In this document: positions 17,600-26,133 of the stretch, in pieces
How positions within the stretch are numbered: position 1 is the first letter of the stretch
Layout of the letters: every line of letters starts with the position of its first letter
Made by a program: the position numbers and the translations under genes
Source of the DNA: Streptomyces sp. NRRL F-5135
Lineage (GTDB): Bacteria > Actinomycetota > Actinomycetes > Streptomycetales > Streptomycetaceae
DNA: 64,000 nt
Assembly (NCBI RefSeq): GCF_000719775.1
Contig: NZ_JOHR01000014.1
Coordinates: 258,209-322,208, forward strand
Direction of reading: 5' to 3'
The notes under the pieces: model-generated
Told to the model about the DNA's origin: nothing
The model's input: only the letters and a program-made list of their open reading frames with translations
Databases searched by the model: none

Positions 17600-18453
17600 G
17601 GCCAGGCGATCGCGATGTCGTTGCGCGTGCCGTACTCGCCCCTGCCGGTCTTGTCTCCGACCTTCCAGCCGTCGGGCACCCCCGCCCGGATGAAGGGGTC
17701 ACCGGTCGTGTTGCGCACGAGCCAGTCCGTGAGGAGCTCACGCCGGTCCTCGGGCAGCACGTCCCCGAGGACGAAGCGCCGCAGGTCGGTGCCCAGTGCG
17801 CGCGAGGTGCTGGTGTCCCGGACGTCGCCGGGGACCGCCTCGTTCAGTTCGGGCTCCCATCGGTTGATGTTCGTCGTCCTGTTGCCCAGCTCGCGGAGTG
17901 CGGCCTGGAGTTCGGCGGGACCGCCGAGTTCCTCCAGGAGAAGGTTCGCGGCGGCGTTGTCGCTGTAGCGCACGGTGGCGTCGGCGAGGGCGCGGATCGT
18001 CATGCCCTCGTCCACGTGCTGCGAGGTGATCGGCGTGTGCCCGGCGCGTTCCACGTCCTCGGCACTGTAGGTGACCGTGTGGTCGAGCCGGGCGTCCGAG
18101 GTGCGCTTCAGCACGACTCCGGCGAGGAGCGCCTTGAACGTCGAGGCGTGGGCGAACCGTTCGTCCGCCCGGTAGGTCACCGTCCGGCCGGTTCCGGTGT
18201 CGAGCACGTACACCCCGAGCCGGGCGTCGAACCGGCGCTCGACGTCGGCGAGGGCCTTGGTTCCCCGCTCGCGGGACGAGGACGCCGGGGCCGGGCCGGT
18301 CGACGTGGTCGAGACGGTGGCGGCGGCGGGCGCGGCGGACGTTTCGGCGCTGTTCCCGGAGCACCCGCTCAGCAGGGCCGTGATCAGCAGGACAGGGGTG
18401 GTGAGGGCGGCGGCAGGGGCGACGACGCCCGCCCCGCGTCGGAAGAAGGTCAT
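17593..18453 (-). pseudogene. Class A beta-lactamase lipoprotein, C-terminus replaced
   Basis: From ATG 18453 the protein has a lipoprotein signal ([10 protein letters not shown]) and a complete class A core: Ser104-x-x-Lys107 in ASTFK, Ser164-Asp-Asn in YSDNAA, EPELNEA (general-base Glu) and Lys268-Thr-Gly in DKTGRGEYG. Homology stops after [10 protein letters not shown] (residue about 287), some 30-40 residues short of the usual end. A 17-bp tandem repeat takes over. The frame then stays open through the terminator hairpin and antisense through peptidase E to a stop at 16489, which would give a 654-residue chimera. Since the last strand and helix pack against the active-site domain, activity is doubtful; I call it a probable pseudogene. 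A functional shortened enzyme is not excluded. Confidence 0.75.
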
Positions 18454-18630
18454 GATCCGCAGCCTGCCGTCGCCCATGCGTGCGGTCAAAGCCGACAGCG
18501 GCCGACACCGGACTTCGGCCCCGAGGCGCTCATGGCCCGCGTCCCGCGGGCCCCGCACGACGAACTCCGCACACCGTGAGCCGGGCTCCTGCCGCCGGCC
18601 CCCTGCCGCCGGGCCCGCCGGCCTCTCACC

Positions 18631-19038
18631 TCAGGGCGTGTCCGGGGTCAGCCGCAGGGAGATCGAGTTGATGCAGTACCGCTGGTCCGTCGGCGTCGGG
18701 TAGCCCTCGCCCTCGAAGACGTGCCCGAGGTGCGAGCCGCAGCGCGCGCAGCGGACCTCCACCCGCACCATGCCGTGCGAGCGGTCCTCCAGCAGTTCGA
18801 CCGCGTCCGAGTCCTTCGGGTCGTAGAAGGACGGCCAGCCGCAGTGCGACTCGAACTTCGTGCCGGATCGGAAGAGTTCGGCGCCACAGGCGCGGCAGGA
18901 GTAGACACCCTCGGTCTTGGTGTCCGTGTACTCACCGGTGAACGCCGGCTCCGTGCCCGCCTCGCGCAGCACCCGGTACTCCGCGGGGGACAGCTCCGCG
19001 CGCCACTGCTCGTCCGGCTTCTCGATGTCGTACGACAT
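18631..19038 (-). CDS. msrB: Peptide-methionine (R)-S-oxide reductase
   Basis: 135 residues, the normal MsrB size. It reduces methionine-R-sulfoxide in proteins. Two CxxC zinc motifs (CRACGAELF and CARCGSHLGH) bracket the core SHCGWPSF, and the catalytic cysteine lies in RYCINSISL close to the C-terminus. ATG 19038 has GGGAGAG upstream. It lies 110 bases downstream of murC on the same strand and may be read from the murC transcript. Confidence 0.95.
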   Translation of the reverse strand: MSYDIEKPDEQWRAELSPAEYRVLREAGTEPAFTGEYTDTKTEGVYSCRACGAELFRSGTKFESHCGWPSFYDPKDSDAVELLEDRSHGMVRVEVRCARCGSHLGHVFEGEGYPTPTDQRYCINSISLRLTPDTP

Positions 19039-19148
19039 GCGCTCTCCCTACACTCGCTCGCTACAGCCGCCGCCGGGCCGCCGACCGGCCACACGCCGGT
19101 CCGACGACCCGCTCGCCCGGCCGGTCGCCCGTTCGGTCGCTTGTTCGG

Positions 19149-20558
19149 TCACTCACTTGCTTCGCCGAGGCGGGCCAGGATCCTCGGTCCGAGGTCCGTC
19201 ACGTCGCCCGCGCCCATGGTGAGAACGAGATCGCCGGGGCGCGCCATTCCCGCCACCACGTCGGCGACCGCGTCCTTGTCGTGGACCGCCGTGACCGTGG
19301 CTCCCGCGGCCTCGGCGGCGTCCGTGATCAGGGCGCTGGTGACGCCGGGGATCGGGTCCTCGCGGGCCGGGTAGATGTCCAGCACCAGCGAGGCGTCCGC
19401 GAGCGCGAGGGCCTGGCCCATCTCCGTGGCCAGCTCCCGCGTACGGGAGTAAAGATGCGGCTGGAAGACCACCAGCAGCCGGGCGTCGGCGGCGGCCGCG
19501 CGCATCGCCTCCAGGTCGGCGGTCATCTCGGTCGGGTGGTGCGCGTAGGAGTCGACGACCTGGACGCCGGCCGTCTCGCCCTTGAGCTGGAGGCGGCGCT
19601 TGACGCCGGTGTACGCGCCGAGGGCGGAGGCCAGGTTGTGCGCCGGGACGCCGAGCGCGACCCCGGCGGCCAGGGCCGCGACCGCGTTGAGCGCGTAGTG
19701 CCGGCCGGGCACGGAGACGGTGAAGGTGAGCAGCCGTCCGTCGAGCAGGATGGTGACCTCGCTGGTCAGGCCGCGCGCGGTGACCTTGTGGACGCGTACG
19801 TCCGCGCCGTCGGCCGACCCGTAGGTGACGACCTTCGCCGTGGTGCGGCCACGGACCCGCTCCGCCAGCTCCACCGCGCCGGACTGGTCGGCGGAGATCA
19901 CCAGCGTGCCGCCGGGAACGATCTTCGCGACGAAGGCCTCGAAGGACTCGTAGATCTCTTCCATCGACGCGTAGTTGGCGTGGTGGTCCAGCTCGACGTT
20001 GAGGACGATCGCGACCTCGGGGTCGTACTTCTGGAAGCTGCGGTCGCTCTCGTCGGCCTCGGCGACGAAGATCTCGCCCCCGCCGTGCCGGGCGTTCGTG
20101 CCCGGCCCCGCCAGGTCGCCGCCGATCGCGTACGACGGGTCCAGGCCCAGCTCGGTGAGGGCCACGGCGAGCATGGAGGTCGTGGTGGTCTTGCCGTGGG
20201 TGCCGGCGACCGCGATCGGCCGCGCGCCCCCCATCAGCGAGGCCAGCGCGTCCGAGCGGTGGACGACCGGCACGGACAGCTCGCCCGCCCGGACCAGCTC
20301 GGGGTTGTCGGGACGGATGGCGCTGGAGACGACCACGCACGAGGCGTCGTCCGCGAGGTGCCCCGCCGCGTGGCCGATGTGCACGGTGGCGCCGAGCGCG
20401 CGCAGGGACTCGGCCGTCGCCGACTCCTTCGCGTCGCTTCCCGCCACCTTGGCTCCGCGCTGGGCGAGGATCTTGGCGATACCCGACATTCCGGCGCCGC
20501 CGATACCGATGAAGTGCGGCCGTTCCAGGGCGGCGGGGATACCGGGTTCCGGTGCCAT
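19149..20558 (-). CDS. murC: UDP-N-acetylmuramate--L-alanine ligase
   Basis: 469 residues. It ligates L-alanine to UDP-MurNAc with ATP, the first amino-acid addition in peptidoglycan synthesis. The N-terminal Rossmann-like domain begins HFIGIGGAGMSGIAKIL, the ATP loop is GTHGKTTTTSM (about residue 115), followed by EADESDRSF and LNVELDHHANY. The C-terminal domain has VVDSYAHHPTEM and VFQPHLYSRTRE. ATG 20558 was chosen because the conserved GIGGAG then sits near residue 20 and GGGAGAAG precedes it. A strong terminator at 20605-20639 separates it from the upstream gene. A MurA/MurB paralogue pair feeding the same substrate lies at 44.8-48.2 kb. Confidence 0.95.
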   Translation of the reverse strand: MAPEPGIPAALERPHFIGIGGAGMSGIAKILAQRGAKVAGSDAKESATAESLRALGATVHIGHAAGHLADDASCVVVSSAIRPDNPELVRAGELSVPVVHRSDALASLMGGARPIAVAGTHGKTTTTSMLAVALTELGLDPSYAIGGDLAGPGTNARHGGGEIFVAEADESDRSFQKYDPEVAIVLNVELDHHANYASMEEIYESFEAFVAKIVPGGTLVISADQSGAVELAERVRGRTTAKVVTYGSADGADVRVHKVTARGLTSEVTILLDGRLLTFTVSVPGRHYALNAVAALAAGVALGVPAHNLASALGAYTGVKRRLQLKGETAGVQVVDSYAHHPTEMTADLEAMRAAAADARLLVVFQPHLYSRTRELATEMGQALALADASLVLDIYPAREDPIPGVTSALITDAAEAAGATVTAVHDKDAVADVVAGMARPGDLVLTMGAGDVTDLGPRILARLGEASE

Positions 20559-20604
20559 GCGTTTCTTCTCCCACGGTGCGAGCGCGCGTTGCGGCGCGAT
20601 GGTC

Positions 20605-20639
20605 GGGGCTCCCGGGGGCGGGCCGCCCCCGGGAGCCCC
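20605..20639 (-). terminator. Near-perfect 17-bp hairpin
   Basis: 20605-20621 (GGGGCTCCCGGGGGCGG) is the exact reverse complement of 20623-20639, with a single base between. It lies 32 bases beyond the stop of the minus-strand gene ending at 20671 and 47 bases before murC, so murC should have its own promoter. Confidence 0.7.
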
Positions 20640-20670
20640 GAAAGGTCCACGGTCCTGACGCTCACCCACC

Positions 20671-21141
20671 CTATGCGTTGTGCGCGAAGAGCTTCAGCAC
20701 CGGTACGCCCACCTTGTGGCGCGCCCGGGAGGCCCAGTCCCGGTGGAAGAACTCCTCCACGTAATGCGGTTCGGTCAGCACGATCACCTCGTCCGCCCCG
20801 ATCTCGTCCACGACCTCCTTGAGCCGGTCCAGCGGATGCTCCTCCACCACCTGCCCGGTGGCCTCGGAGCCGTGCGCGCGCAGTGCGGTCAGGGAGTGTT
20901 CGAGGGCGAGCCGGGCCGGCTGTCTCGCCTCGGCCCCCTCCGGCTCGTCCGCCTCCCTGACGGCCTCCTTCAGCTCCCCGATCGCGACGTCGTCGATGGC
21001 GCGCAGCAGCACGTCGGCCTGGTCGCCGCGGGGCTGCATGAGCACGACGAAGGAGACCGTCTCGTCGCCGTGGAGAGTGGTGACGAACTCCACGTCCTCC
21101 GACGTCAGGGGCTTCTCGATCATCAATACGCTGGTGAACAC
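20671..21141 (-). CDS. Conserved hypothetical, small alpha/beta protein
   Basis: 156 residues, cytosolic and acidic. It alternates beta strands and helices: VSFVVLMQP, DVLLRAIDDVAIGELKEAV, GADEVIVLTEPHYVEEFFHRDWASRARHKVGVPVLKLFAHN. The C-terminal half, with DEVIVLTEP followed by a helix and VPVLKL, resembles the nucleotide-binding half of universal-stress-type proteins. Homologues near murC in streptomycetes have, as I recall, been labelled indole-3-glycerol phosphate synthase, but none of that enzyme's barrel motifs is visible, so I reject the name. GTG 21141 has GAAGGG upstream. Function unknown. Confidence 0.7.
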   Translation of the reverse strand: MFTSVLMIEKPLTSEDVEFVTTLHGDETVSFVVLMQPRGDQADVLLRAIDDVAIGELKEAVREADEPEGAEARQPARLALEHSLTALRAHGSEATGQVVEEHPLDRLKEVVDEIGADEVIVLTEPHYVEEFFHRDWASRARHKVGVPVLKLFAHNA

Positions 21142-21387
21142 GACGGGCGCCCTTCGGCTACCCGGGCCGGCCGGTGTCCGGCCCGGTGCGGAAACCATCC
21201 TTCCCCGTGCTCGCACGGGGTCTGCGAAGTTAAGTCTGCCCAGCGGAAGCTAACCGGAACGAGGAATTCCACCGATTGTCAGACGCGCGTCCGGTGCGCG
21301 CCGGACGCGTCTCGCGCGCGTGCCTCACACCCGCGCTTCGGCCACGTACCTCACGCACGCGCGCCTCACGCCCGCCCGCACCGGTCG

Positions 21388-22260
21388 TCACACTCGCCGG
21401 TACCGTGTGAACAGGAATCCGTCCTCCTCCAGCAGCGCCGCCAGGGCAAAGCGTTCGGGTACGGCGAGAGCCGGCCCGCCCGCGATGCGCTGCGCGTACC
21501 CGGAAGTGAGCGTCGGAGACATGGTCAGGCACAGTTCGTCCAGCACCCCGGCCGCCACGAACTGGCCGAGCAGCCTCGGTCCGCCCTCGGTGAGCAGCCG
21601 GACGAGCCCCCGGTCGGCCAGCGCGCGCACGGCGCGGCCGGGCTCGACGCCCGGCCCGTCCCCGGCGACGATCACCTCCGCGCCGGCCTTCTCGGCGGCC
21701 CGCACCCGTTCCGGGAGCGCCGCGGCACCGGTCAGGACGATCGTCGGGACGAGGGGGGCGGTGAACAGCGGCAGGGAGAAGTCCAGGTCCAGGCTCGCGG
21801 TGACCACGGCGATCACCGGCGCGGGCCCCTGGCCCGCCGCCTTCCGCCGCGCGGCCAGGGCCTCCCGGGCGCGGGCCGGCCGGTAGCCCTCCCGCCGTAC
21901 CGTCTCCGCGCCCACCACGATGGCGTCCGCCAGCCCCCGCAGCATCCCGAAGATCCGCATGTCGGCGGCGGAGGAGAGGGGCTCGGACCGGCCCCCGTGG
22001 TGGGCGGCCCCGTCGAGGCTGGCGACCATGTTGGCCCGCAGCCAGGCCGCCCGGCAGCCGCCCGCCGGGGCCGCGGCGCCCCGGCCGCCCGCCACGTCAC
22101 CGATCTCCGTCCCGCCGGTCCCCGCCGCACCGCCGGTTCCCCCCTCGTCGTCCCGCCTCGCCGAGGCCGGATAGGCGTACGCCTCGGCCAGTTCGTCGAG
22201 CGTCCACTCACGGTCCGCACCGGAGGCTGTCTGGTCGGTCACAGGGAACAGGCGTCGCAT
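21388..22260 (-). CDS. RibD C-terminal-type pyrimidine reductase
   Basis: 290 residues. The RibD-C/DHFR-like core shows AWLRANMVASLDGAAHHGGRSEPLSSAADMRIFGMLRGLADAIVVGAETVRREGY, then VIAVVTASLDLDFSLPLF and RLLTEGGPRLLGQFVAAGVLDELCLTMSP. These are the NADPH-binding and substrate-loop motifs of 5-amino-6-(5-phosphoribosylamino)uracil reductases. No deaminase domain is attached, so it is not bifunctional RibD; it may have a side role rather than act in riboflavin synthesis. ATG 22260 diverges from zapE 37 bases away, so their promoters overlap. Confidence 0.85.
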   Translation of the reverse strand: MRRLFPVTDQTASGADREWTLDELAEAYAYPASARRDDEGGTGGAAGTGGTEIGDVAGGRGAAAPAGGCRAAWLRANMVASLDGAAHHGGRSEPLSSAADMRIFGMLRGLADAIVVGAETVRREGYRPARAREALAARRKAAGQGPAPVIAVVTASLDLDFSLPLFTAPLVPTIVLTGAAALPERVRAAEKAGAEVIVAGDGPGVEPGRAVRALADRGLVRLLTEGGPRLLGQFVAAGVLDELCLTMSPTLTSGYAQRIAGGPALAVPERFALAALLEEDGFLFTRYRRV

Positions 22261-22297
22261 GCCGAGCAGTCTGGCACGGCCTTTAAAGTGAAGAGTT

Positions 22298-23413
22298 GTG
22301 TCCTACTCCACCGCCGCCTCCGGTCAGCCGCAGGTCTCCGCCACGGCCCCCGCCTCCCTCCGCGCCCGTGAGCCGCGCGTCCCCGCCGACCGGCTGGTCG
22401 CGGAGATGGTGCCGCCGCCGCGTTTCGACTCCGTACGTTTCGACACGTACGTCCCCGACCCGAACCAGCCGAGTCAGTCCGAGGCGGTCACGGCCCTGCG
22501 CGCCTTCGCGGCCGGGCTCGGCGGGGCGCACGCCGGGGGCCAAGGCGGCGGTTCGGGGCGCGCCCCTCTCATGCGCCGCTGGTTCGGCAAGAAGCCCGCG
22601 GCGCCCGCCGGCCCGCGCGGCGTCTACCTGGACGGCGGGTACGGCGTCGGCAAGACGCACCTGCTGGCGTCCCTGTGGCACGCCACGCCCGCCGCTCCCG
22701 AGCTGAAGGCGTTCGGCACGTTCGTGGAGCTGACGAACCTGGTGGGCGCGCTCGGCTTCCAGGAGACCGTACGGACCCTCAGCGGCCACCGGCTGCTGTG
22801 CATCGACGAGTTCGAACTGGACGACCCGGGCGACACCGTCCTCGTCTCCAGCCTGCTCAGCCGGCTGGTCGAGGCGGGCGTGGCGCTGGCCGCCACGTCC
22901 AACACCCTGCCCGGCAAGCTCGGCGAGGGCCGGTTCGCCGCGGCCGACTTCCTCCGGGAGATCCAGGGCCTCGCCGCCCACTTCCGGCCGCTGCGGATCG
23001 ACGGCGAGGACTACCGCCACCGAGGGCTGCCCGAGGCCCCGGCCCCGTACTCCGACGAACAGGTGACCAAGGCCGCCTACGCCACCGAAGGCGCCAGCCT
23101 GGACGACTTCCCCGGGCTGCTGGAGCATCTGGCCAGGGTCCATCCGAGCCGGTACGGGGCGCTGACGGACGGGCTCCGGGCCGTCTGCCTGACGGACGTC
23201 TCGGCGGTGCCGGACCAGTCCACCGCGCTCCGGCTGGTCGTCCTGGCCGACCGGCTGTACGACCGGGAGGTCCCGGTGCTCGCCTCCGGGCTGCCGTTCG
23301 ACCGGCTGTTCAGCGAGGAGATGCTGAACGGCGGCTACCGGAAGAAATACTTCCGGGCCATCTCGCGGCTCACGGCACTGGCACGTGACGCGAAGGGTCT
23401 CGTGGCGCAGTAG
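22298..23413 (+). CDS. zapE: AFG1/ZapE family ATPase
   Basis: 371 residues. GVYLDGGYGVGKTHLL holds the Walker A loop (residues 113-120) and LLCIDEFELDDPGD the Walker B. LAATSNTLPGKLGEGRF carries the sensor Asn, and LYDREVPVLASG with RKKYFRAISRL lies at the C-terminus. In proteobacteria ZapE is linked to division-ring stability; the role in actinobacteria is not established. GTG 22298 begins the frame and has only a weak SD. An Ala/Gly-rich insertion (about 70-90) precedes the ATPase core. It is divergent from the RibD-like gene. Confidence 0.9.
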   Translation: MSYSTAASGQPQVSATAPASLRAREPRVPADRLVAEMVPPPRFDSVRFDTYVPDPNQPSQSEAVTALRAFAAGLGGAHAGGQGGGSGRAPLMRRWFGKKPAAPAGPRGVYLDGGYGVGKTHLLASLWHATPAAPELKAFGTFVELTNLVGALGFQETVRTLSGHRLLCIDEFELDDPGDTVLVSSLLSRLVEAGVALAATSNTLPGKLGEGRFAAADFLREIQGLAAHFRPLRIDGEDYRHRGLPEAPAPYSDEQVTKAAYATEGASLDDFPGLLEHLARVHPSRYGALTDGLRAVCLTDVSAVPDQSTALRLVVLADRLYDREVPVLASGLPFDRLFSEEMLNGGYRKKYFRAISRLTALARDAKGLVAQ

Positions 23414-23506
23414 GTTCGTCGAGTTCGTTGATCGCGTACGGCTCAGGGGGCACGCGGCACGCAGGGCCCGCCCCGGCGGCATACGCGAACGGACCGACCA
23501 GCAAGC

Positions 23507-23531
23507 GCCCGCCGGCCTGCAGCCGGCGGGC
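23507..23531 (+). terminator. Hairpin downstream of zapE
   Basis: Stem GCCCGCCGGC (23507-23516) with GCCGGCGGGC (23522-23531), loop CTGCA. It lies between zapE and the OsmC gene, just before the latter's RBS AGAAGGG, so it may act as a partial terminator or leader structure. Confidence 0.5.
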
Positions 23532-23554
23532 ACACCGATCAGAAGGGTTCCACC

Positions 23555-23980
23555 ATGGCCACCAAGCGTCAGGCGCACACGGTCTGGGAGGGCAATCTCC
23601 TCCAGGGCACGGGCACCGTCTCCTTCGACTCCTCCGGCATCCCCGACCAGGCGGTCTCGTGGCCGTCCCGGGCGGAGGCGGCGAACGGGAAGACCAGCCC
23701 CGAGGAGCTGATCGCGGCCGCCCACTCCAGCTGCTTCTCGATGGCGCTGTCCAACGGGCTCGCCCAGGGCGGCACCCCGCCGACCCGGCTGAACACCCAG
23801 GCCGAGGTCACCTTCCAGCCCGGCACGGGCATCACCGGCATCCACCTCACCGTGCGCGGCGAGGTGCCCGGGCTGGACGCGGCGGGCTTCGCCAAGGCGG
23901 CCGAGGACGCAAAGGCGAACTGCCCGGTCAGCCAGGCGCTCGCGGGAACGACGATCACGCTGGACGCGTCGCTCGCCTGA
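23555..23980 (+). CDS. OsmC family peroxiredoxin-like protein
   Basis: 141 residues, the normal length of the OsmC/Ohr family, which reduces organic hydroperoxides with two cysteines. Both are visible: AAHSSCFSMALSNGLAQGG (peroxidatic) and AKANCPVSQALAG (resolving). TSPEELIAAAHSS is the family signature before the first Cys. The substitution pattern fits the OsmC rather than the Ohr branch. ATG 23555 has AGAAGGG upstream. A perfect 18-bp terminator stem follows. Confidence 0.92.
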   Translation: MATKRQAHTVWEGNLLQGTGTVSFDSSGIPDQAVSWPSRAEAANGKTSPEELIAAAHSSCFSMALSNGLAQGGTPPTRLNTQAEVTFQPGTGITGIHLTVRGEVPGLDAAGFAKAAEDAKANCPVSQALAGTTITLDASLA

Positions 23981-24025
23981 GTCCGGGCTCCGGTGCTCCG
24001 GGCTCCGGCCCCGACCCACGGCCCT

Positions 24026-24063
24026 GGGGCCCGTACCGCACGGTTCCGTGCGGTACGGGCCCC
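24026..24063 (+). terminator. 18-bp perfect terminator stem
   Basis: 24026-24043 (GGGGCCCGTACCGCACGG) is exactly complementary to 24046-24063 with a TT turn. It is 45 bases after the OsmC stop. Confidence 0.8.
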
Positions 24064-24152
24064 TGCCGTACGAAGCCGGGCGTACGGGCACGGCCCCACG
24101 CGAACACCCGGTGCGGGCGCGGCGACACCAGAGGCGGGCGACGGCCCGCGTG

Positions 24153-24193
24153 GTTCACGTGTCACGGATCACGTGGTACACACATGCGGTCAC
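24153..24193 (+). promoter_or_regulatory. Cluster of TCAC half-sites before phoX-like gene
   Basis: Four similar hexamers occur in 41 bases: GTTCAC (24153), GATCAC (24167), GTACAC (24176) and GGTCAC (24188). The first two are each extended to the palindrome CACGTG. Streptomyces PHO boxes are 11-bp direct repeats built on GTTCACC; the spacing here (14, 9, 12) is irregular, so this is only a candidate PhoP site, suggested by the phosphatase gene 31 bases downstream. Confidence 0.35.
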
Positions 24194-24223
24194 GTCTCCT
24201 GTCCGCCAGCAGGGAGTTGCCTC

Positions 24224-25603
24224 ATGTCCGCAACACGACGTCAGATCCTCGCCCGCACCGGCGCGACCGCCGCGGGTATCGCCTTCAGCGGGGCCGTCTC
24301 GGAGCTCTTCACGGGCACCGCCGACGCCGCACAGCTCGGCCACGGCGGCGGCTACGGTCCGCTCGTCCCCGACCCGGACGGCCTGCTCGACCTTCCCGAG
24401 GGGTTCGGCTACCGGGTCCTGTCCCGCGAGGGTGACCCGCTCCGTTCCGGGGAGGGGCCGGTCCCGGGCAACCACGACGGCATGGCCGCCTTCGCCGGCC
24501 GCCGCGGCCGGCTGCACCTCGTGCGCAACCACGAGAACCGCGCCACCGCGCCCCGCCCCGTCCCGGTCGTCCCCGGCCTCACCTACGATCCGATGGGCAA
24601 GGGCGGCTGTACCGCGCTCGAACTGGACGGCCGCGACCGGGTCCTCGGCGAGCGCGTCGCCATCGCCGGCACCGCCGTCAACTGCGCCGGCGGCCCCACC
24701 CCCTGGGGCACCTGGCTCACCTGCGAGGAGACCGAGGACAGAGCCGGCACCAACGGCTACACCAAGGACCACGGTTTCGTCTTCGAGGTCGACGGCTCCG
24801 ATCCGCGCCGTACCGGAGCCGTGCCGCTGACCGCCATGGGCCGCTTCCAGCACGAGGCGGTCGCGATCGACCCCGGCAACGGCACGGTGTACGAGACGGA
24901 GGACGCGTTCGACAAGCCCTTCGGGCTCTTCTACCGCTTCCTGCCGAACAAGCCGCGCGGCGGGATCGGCTCGCTGCGCGCGGGCGGCACGCTGGAGGCG
25001 ATGCGGGTGCCGGGCGTGCCCGACCTGTCGACCGTCCAGGAGACGGGGGCGACCTTCGACCGGATCGAATGGGTCCCGGTGCCGGACCCGCTGGCCAAGG
25101 AGACGCCCATCCGTTTCCAGGACTTCGGCGCCGGGGGCATCACCCACGCGCAGAAGCTGGAGGGCTGCTACTGGGGCGGCCGCTGCGTCTACTTCGTCTC
25201 CAGCTTCGCGCACCGCTCGGCCGGCTCGGCGGCGGACCACTTCGGACAGGTGTGGCGGTACGACCCGCACCGGCGCCGGCTCACGCTGGTGATCGTCTTC
25301 GGGCCGGACGCGGACGTCCAGCTGCCCGGGGAGTCCCCCGACAACATCTGCCTGGCGCCCGGCGGCGGCCTGATGGTCTGCGAGGACGGCGGCGGCGCCC
25401 AGCACGTGTTCGGGGTGACGCGCAAGGGCGAGGTGTACGCCGTGGCGCGCGGCGCCCAGAACGTGGGCACGCCGGACGACCCCGAATGGGGCGAGTTCGC
25501 CGGGGTCACCTTCTCGCCGGACGGCCGGACCATGTACGTGAACTGCTACAACCCGGGCACCACCTTCGCGGTGACGGGCCCCTGGCGGGCCGGGCACCCG
25601 TAG
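24224..25603 (+). CDS. PhoX-family (DUF839) phosphatase, Tat-exported
   Basis: 459 residues. The N-terminus TRRQILARTGATAAGIAFSGAVSELF is a twin-arginine signal. The rest matches the PhoX/DUF839 beta-propeller. It has PEGFGYRVLSREGD, LVRNHENR, GMAAFAGRRGRLHLVRN, GGPTPWGTWLTCEETE, GRFQHEAVAIDP, YETEDAFDKPFGLFYRF, GCYWGGRCVYFVSSFA, DNICLAPGGGLMVCEDGGG and TFSPDGRTMYVNCYNPG near the end. PhoX enzymes are Ca/Fe-dependent secreted alkaline phosphatases used under phosphate limitation. ATG 24224 follows AGGGAG. A run of TCAC half-sites upstream may be a PHO box. Confidence 0.88.
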   Translation: MSATRRQILARTGATAAGIAFSGAVSELFTGTADAAQLGHGGGYGPLVPDPDGLLDLPEGFGYRVLSREGDPLRSGEGPVPGNHDGMAAFAGRRGRLHLVRNHENRATAPRPVPVVPGLTYDPMGKGGCTALELDGRDRVLGERVAIAGTAVNCAGGPTPWGTWLTCEETEDRAGTNGYTKDHGFVFEVDGSDPRRTGAVPLTAMGRFQHEAVAIDPGNGTVYETEDAFDKPFGLFYRFLPNKPRGGIGSLRAGGTLEAMRVPGVPDLSTVQETGATFDRIEWVPVPDPLAKETPIRFQDFGAGGITHAQKLEGCYWGGRCVYFVSSFAHRSAGSAADHFGQVWRYDPHRRRLTLVIVFGPDADVQLPGESPDNICLAPGGGLMVCEDGGGAQHVFGVTRKGEVYAVARGAQNVGTPDDPEWGEFAGVTFSPDGRTMYVNCYNPGTTFAVTGPWRAGHP

Positions 25604-25686
25604 ATCCGGGAACGGTGAGGTAGCAGCGGGACAGAGCCCGAGCCGCGACAACGAGGTAGAGGGCTGCACGCCCTGGTCGCCCGCCC

Positions 25687-25712
25687 GCCCGGCCGTGGGC
25701 CGACGGCCGGGC
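25687..25712 (+). terminator. Hairpin after phoX-like gene
   Basis: Stem GCCCGGCCGT (25687-25696) with ACGGCCGGGC (25703-25712), loop GGGCCG. It separates the phoX-like gene from the convergent small-protein operon that ends at 25778. Confidence 0.65.
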
Positions 25713-25777
25713 GGTTCCCCGCACCGGCCAACCGTCCGCCGCCGATCATGCGGTAGCCGGTACGGGGCTCATGGGGG

Positions 25778-25894
25778 CTACAGGTAGCCGTGCACGGCCA
25801 GACCAGTGATCAGGAAGCACAGCGCGGCCAGGCACACGATGATGGTGGCGCCCGACACGAACAGCCACCATCCCACCTGCTGAACGGACTTCAT
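25778..25894 (-). CDS. 38-residue single-pass membrane microprotein
   Basis: A short frame, ATG 25894 to TAG 25778, encoding 38 residues: a polar start (MKSVQQVGWW) and one continuous hydrophobic helix (LFVSGATIIVCLAALCFLI) ending TGLAVHGYL. The ATG overlaps the stop of the upstream gene as ATGA, the same coupling as the junction before it, which supports it being a real translated gene. No family is recognised. It could be a small membrane regulator or toxin-like peptide encoded with the two upstream proteins. Confidence 0.65.
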   Translation of the reverse strand: MKSVQQVGWWLFVSGATIIVCLAALCFLITGLAVHGYL

Positions 25895-26133
25895 GAGGGT
25901 CGGCTCTCAACTCGGCGATGCATATGGCGGATACATGAGCCGCAGTAGTAGAGGTCCGCGATCCGGTGCCCCTCTGTGGTAGCCGTGCCCACCCACAGCA
26001 CTCGGACCCATGACCGCTCGCACCAGCCCCAGCATGCCGCCCACGTCCAGTCGTTGCCGTCGTCCATCCGGGCGGGTCCGGGGGTCGCGTGCCGGCCGGT
26101 ACGTGGTGCGACGTGCCGGAAAGCCGGACTCAC
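25891..26133 (-). CDS. Small cysteine-containing protein, possible zinc knuckle
   Basis: 80 residues from GTG 26133, whose first bases overlap the TGA of the upstream gene (GTGA). CWGWC and YYCGSC, with nearby His residues (GHRIADLYYCGSCIRHMHRR), form two Cys pairs that could hold a zinc ion. The N-terminal 25 residues are basic and probably flexible. Many aromatic residues (WTWAACWGW) suggest a compact fold. The stop overlaps the ATG of the 38-residue membrane protein. Small Cys-pair proteins of this sort are common near DUF397/HTH loci in Streptomyces, but I know of no assigned function. Confidence 0.65.
   Translation of the reverse strand: MSPAFRHVAPRTGRHATPGPARMDDGNDWTWAACWGWCERSWVRVLWVGTATTEGHRIADLYYCGSCIRHMHRRVESRPS

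Noticed and set aside
20671..21141. Indole-3-glycerol phosphate synthase
   Set aside because: I recall this name being used for similar genes, but the protein is only 156 residues and lacks the barrel and phosphate-binding motifs.
25621..25680. tRNA-like stretch after phoX-like gene
   Set aside because: Short complementary segments exist but no T-loop (GTTCRA) or consistent cloverleaf could be formed.
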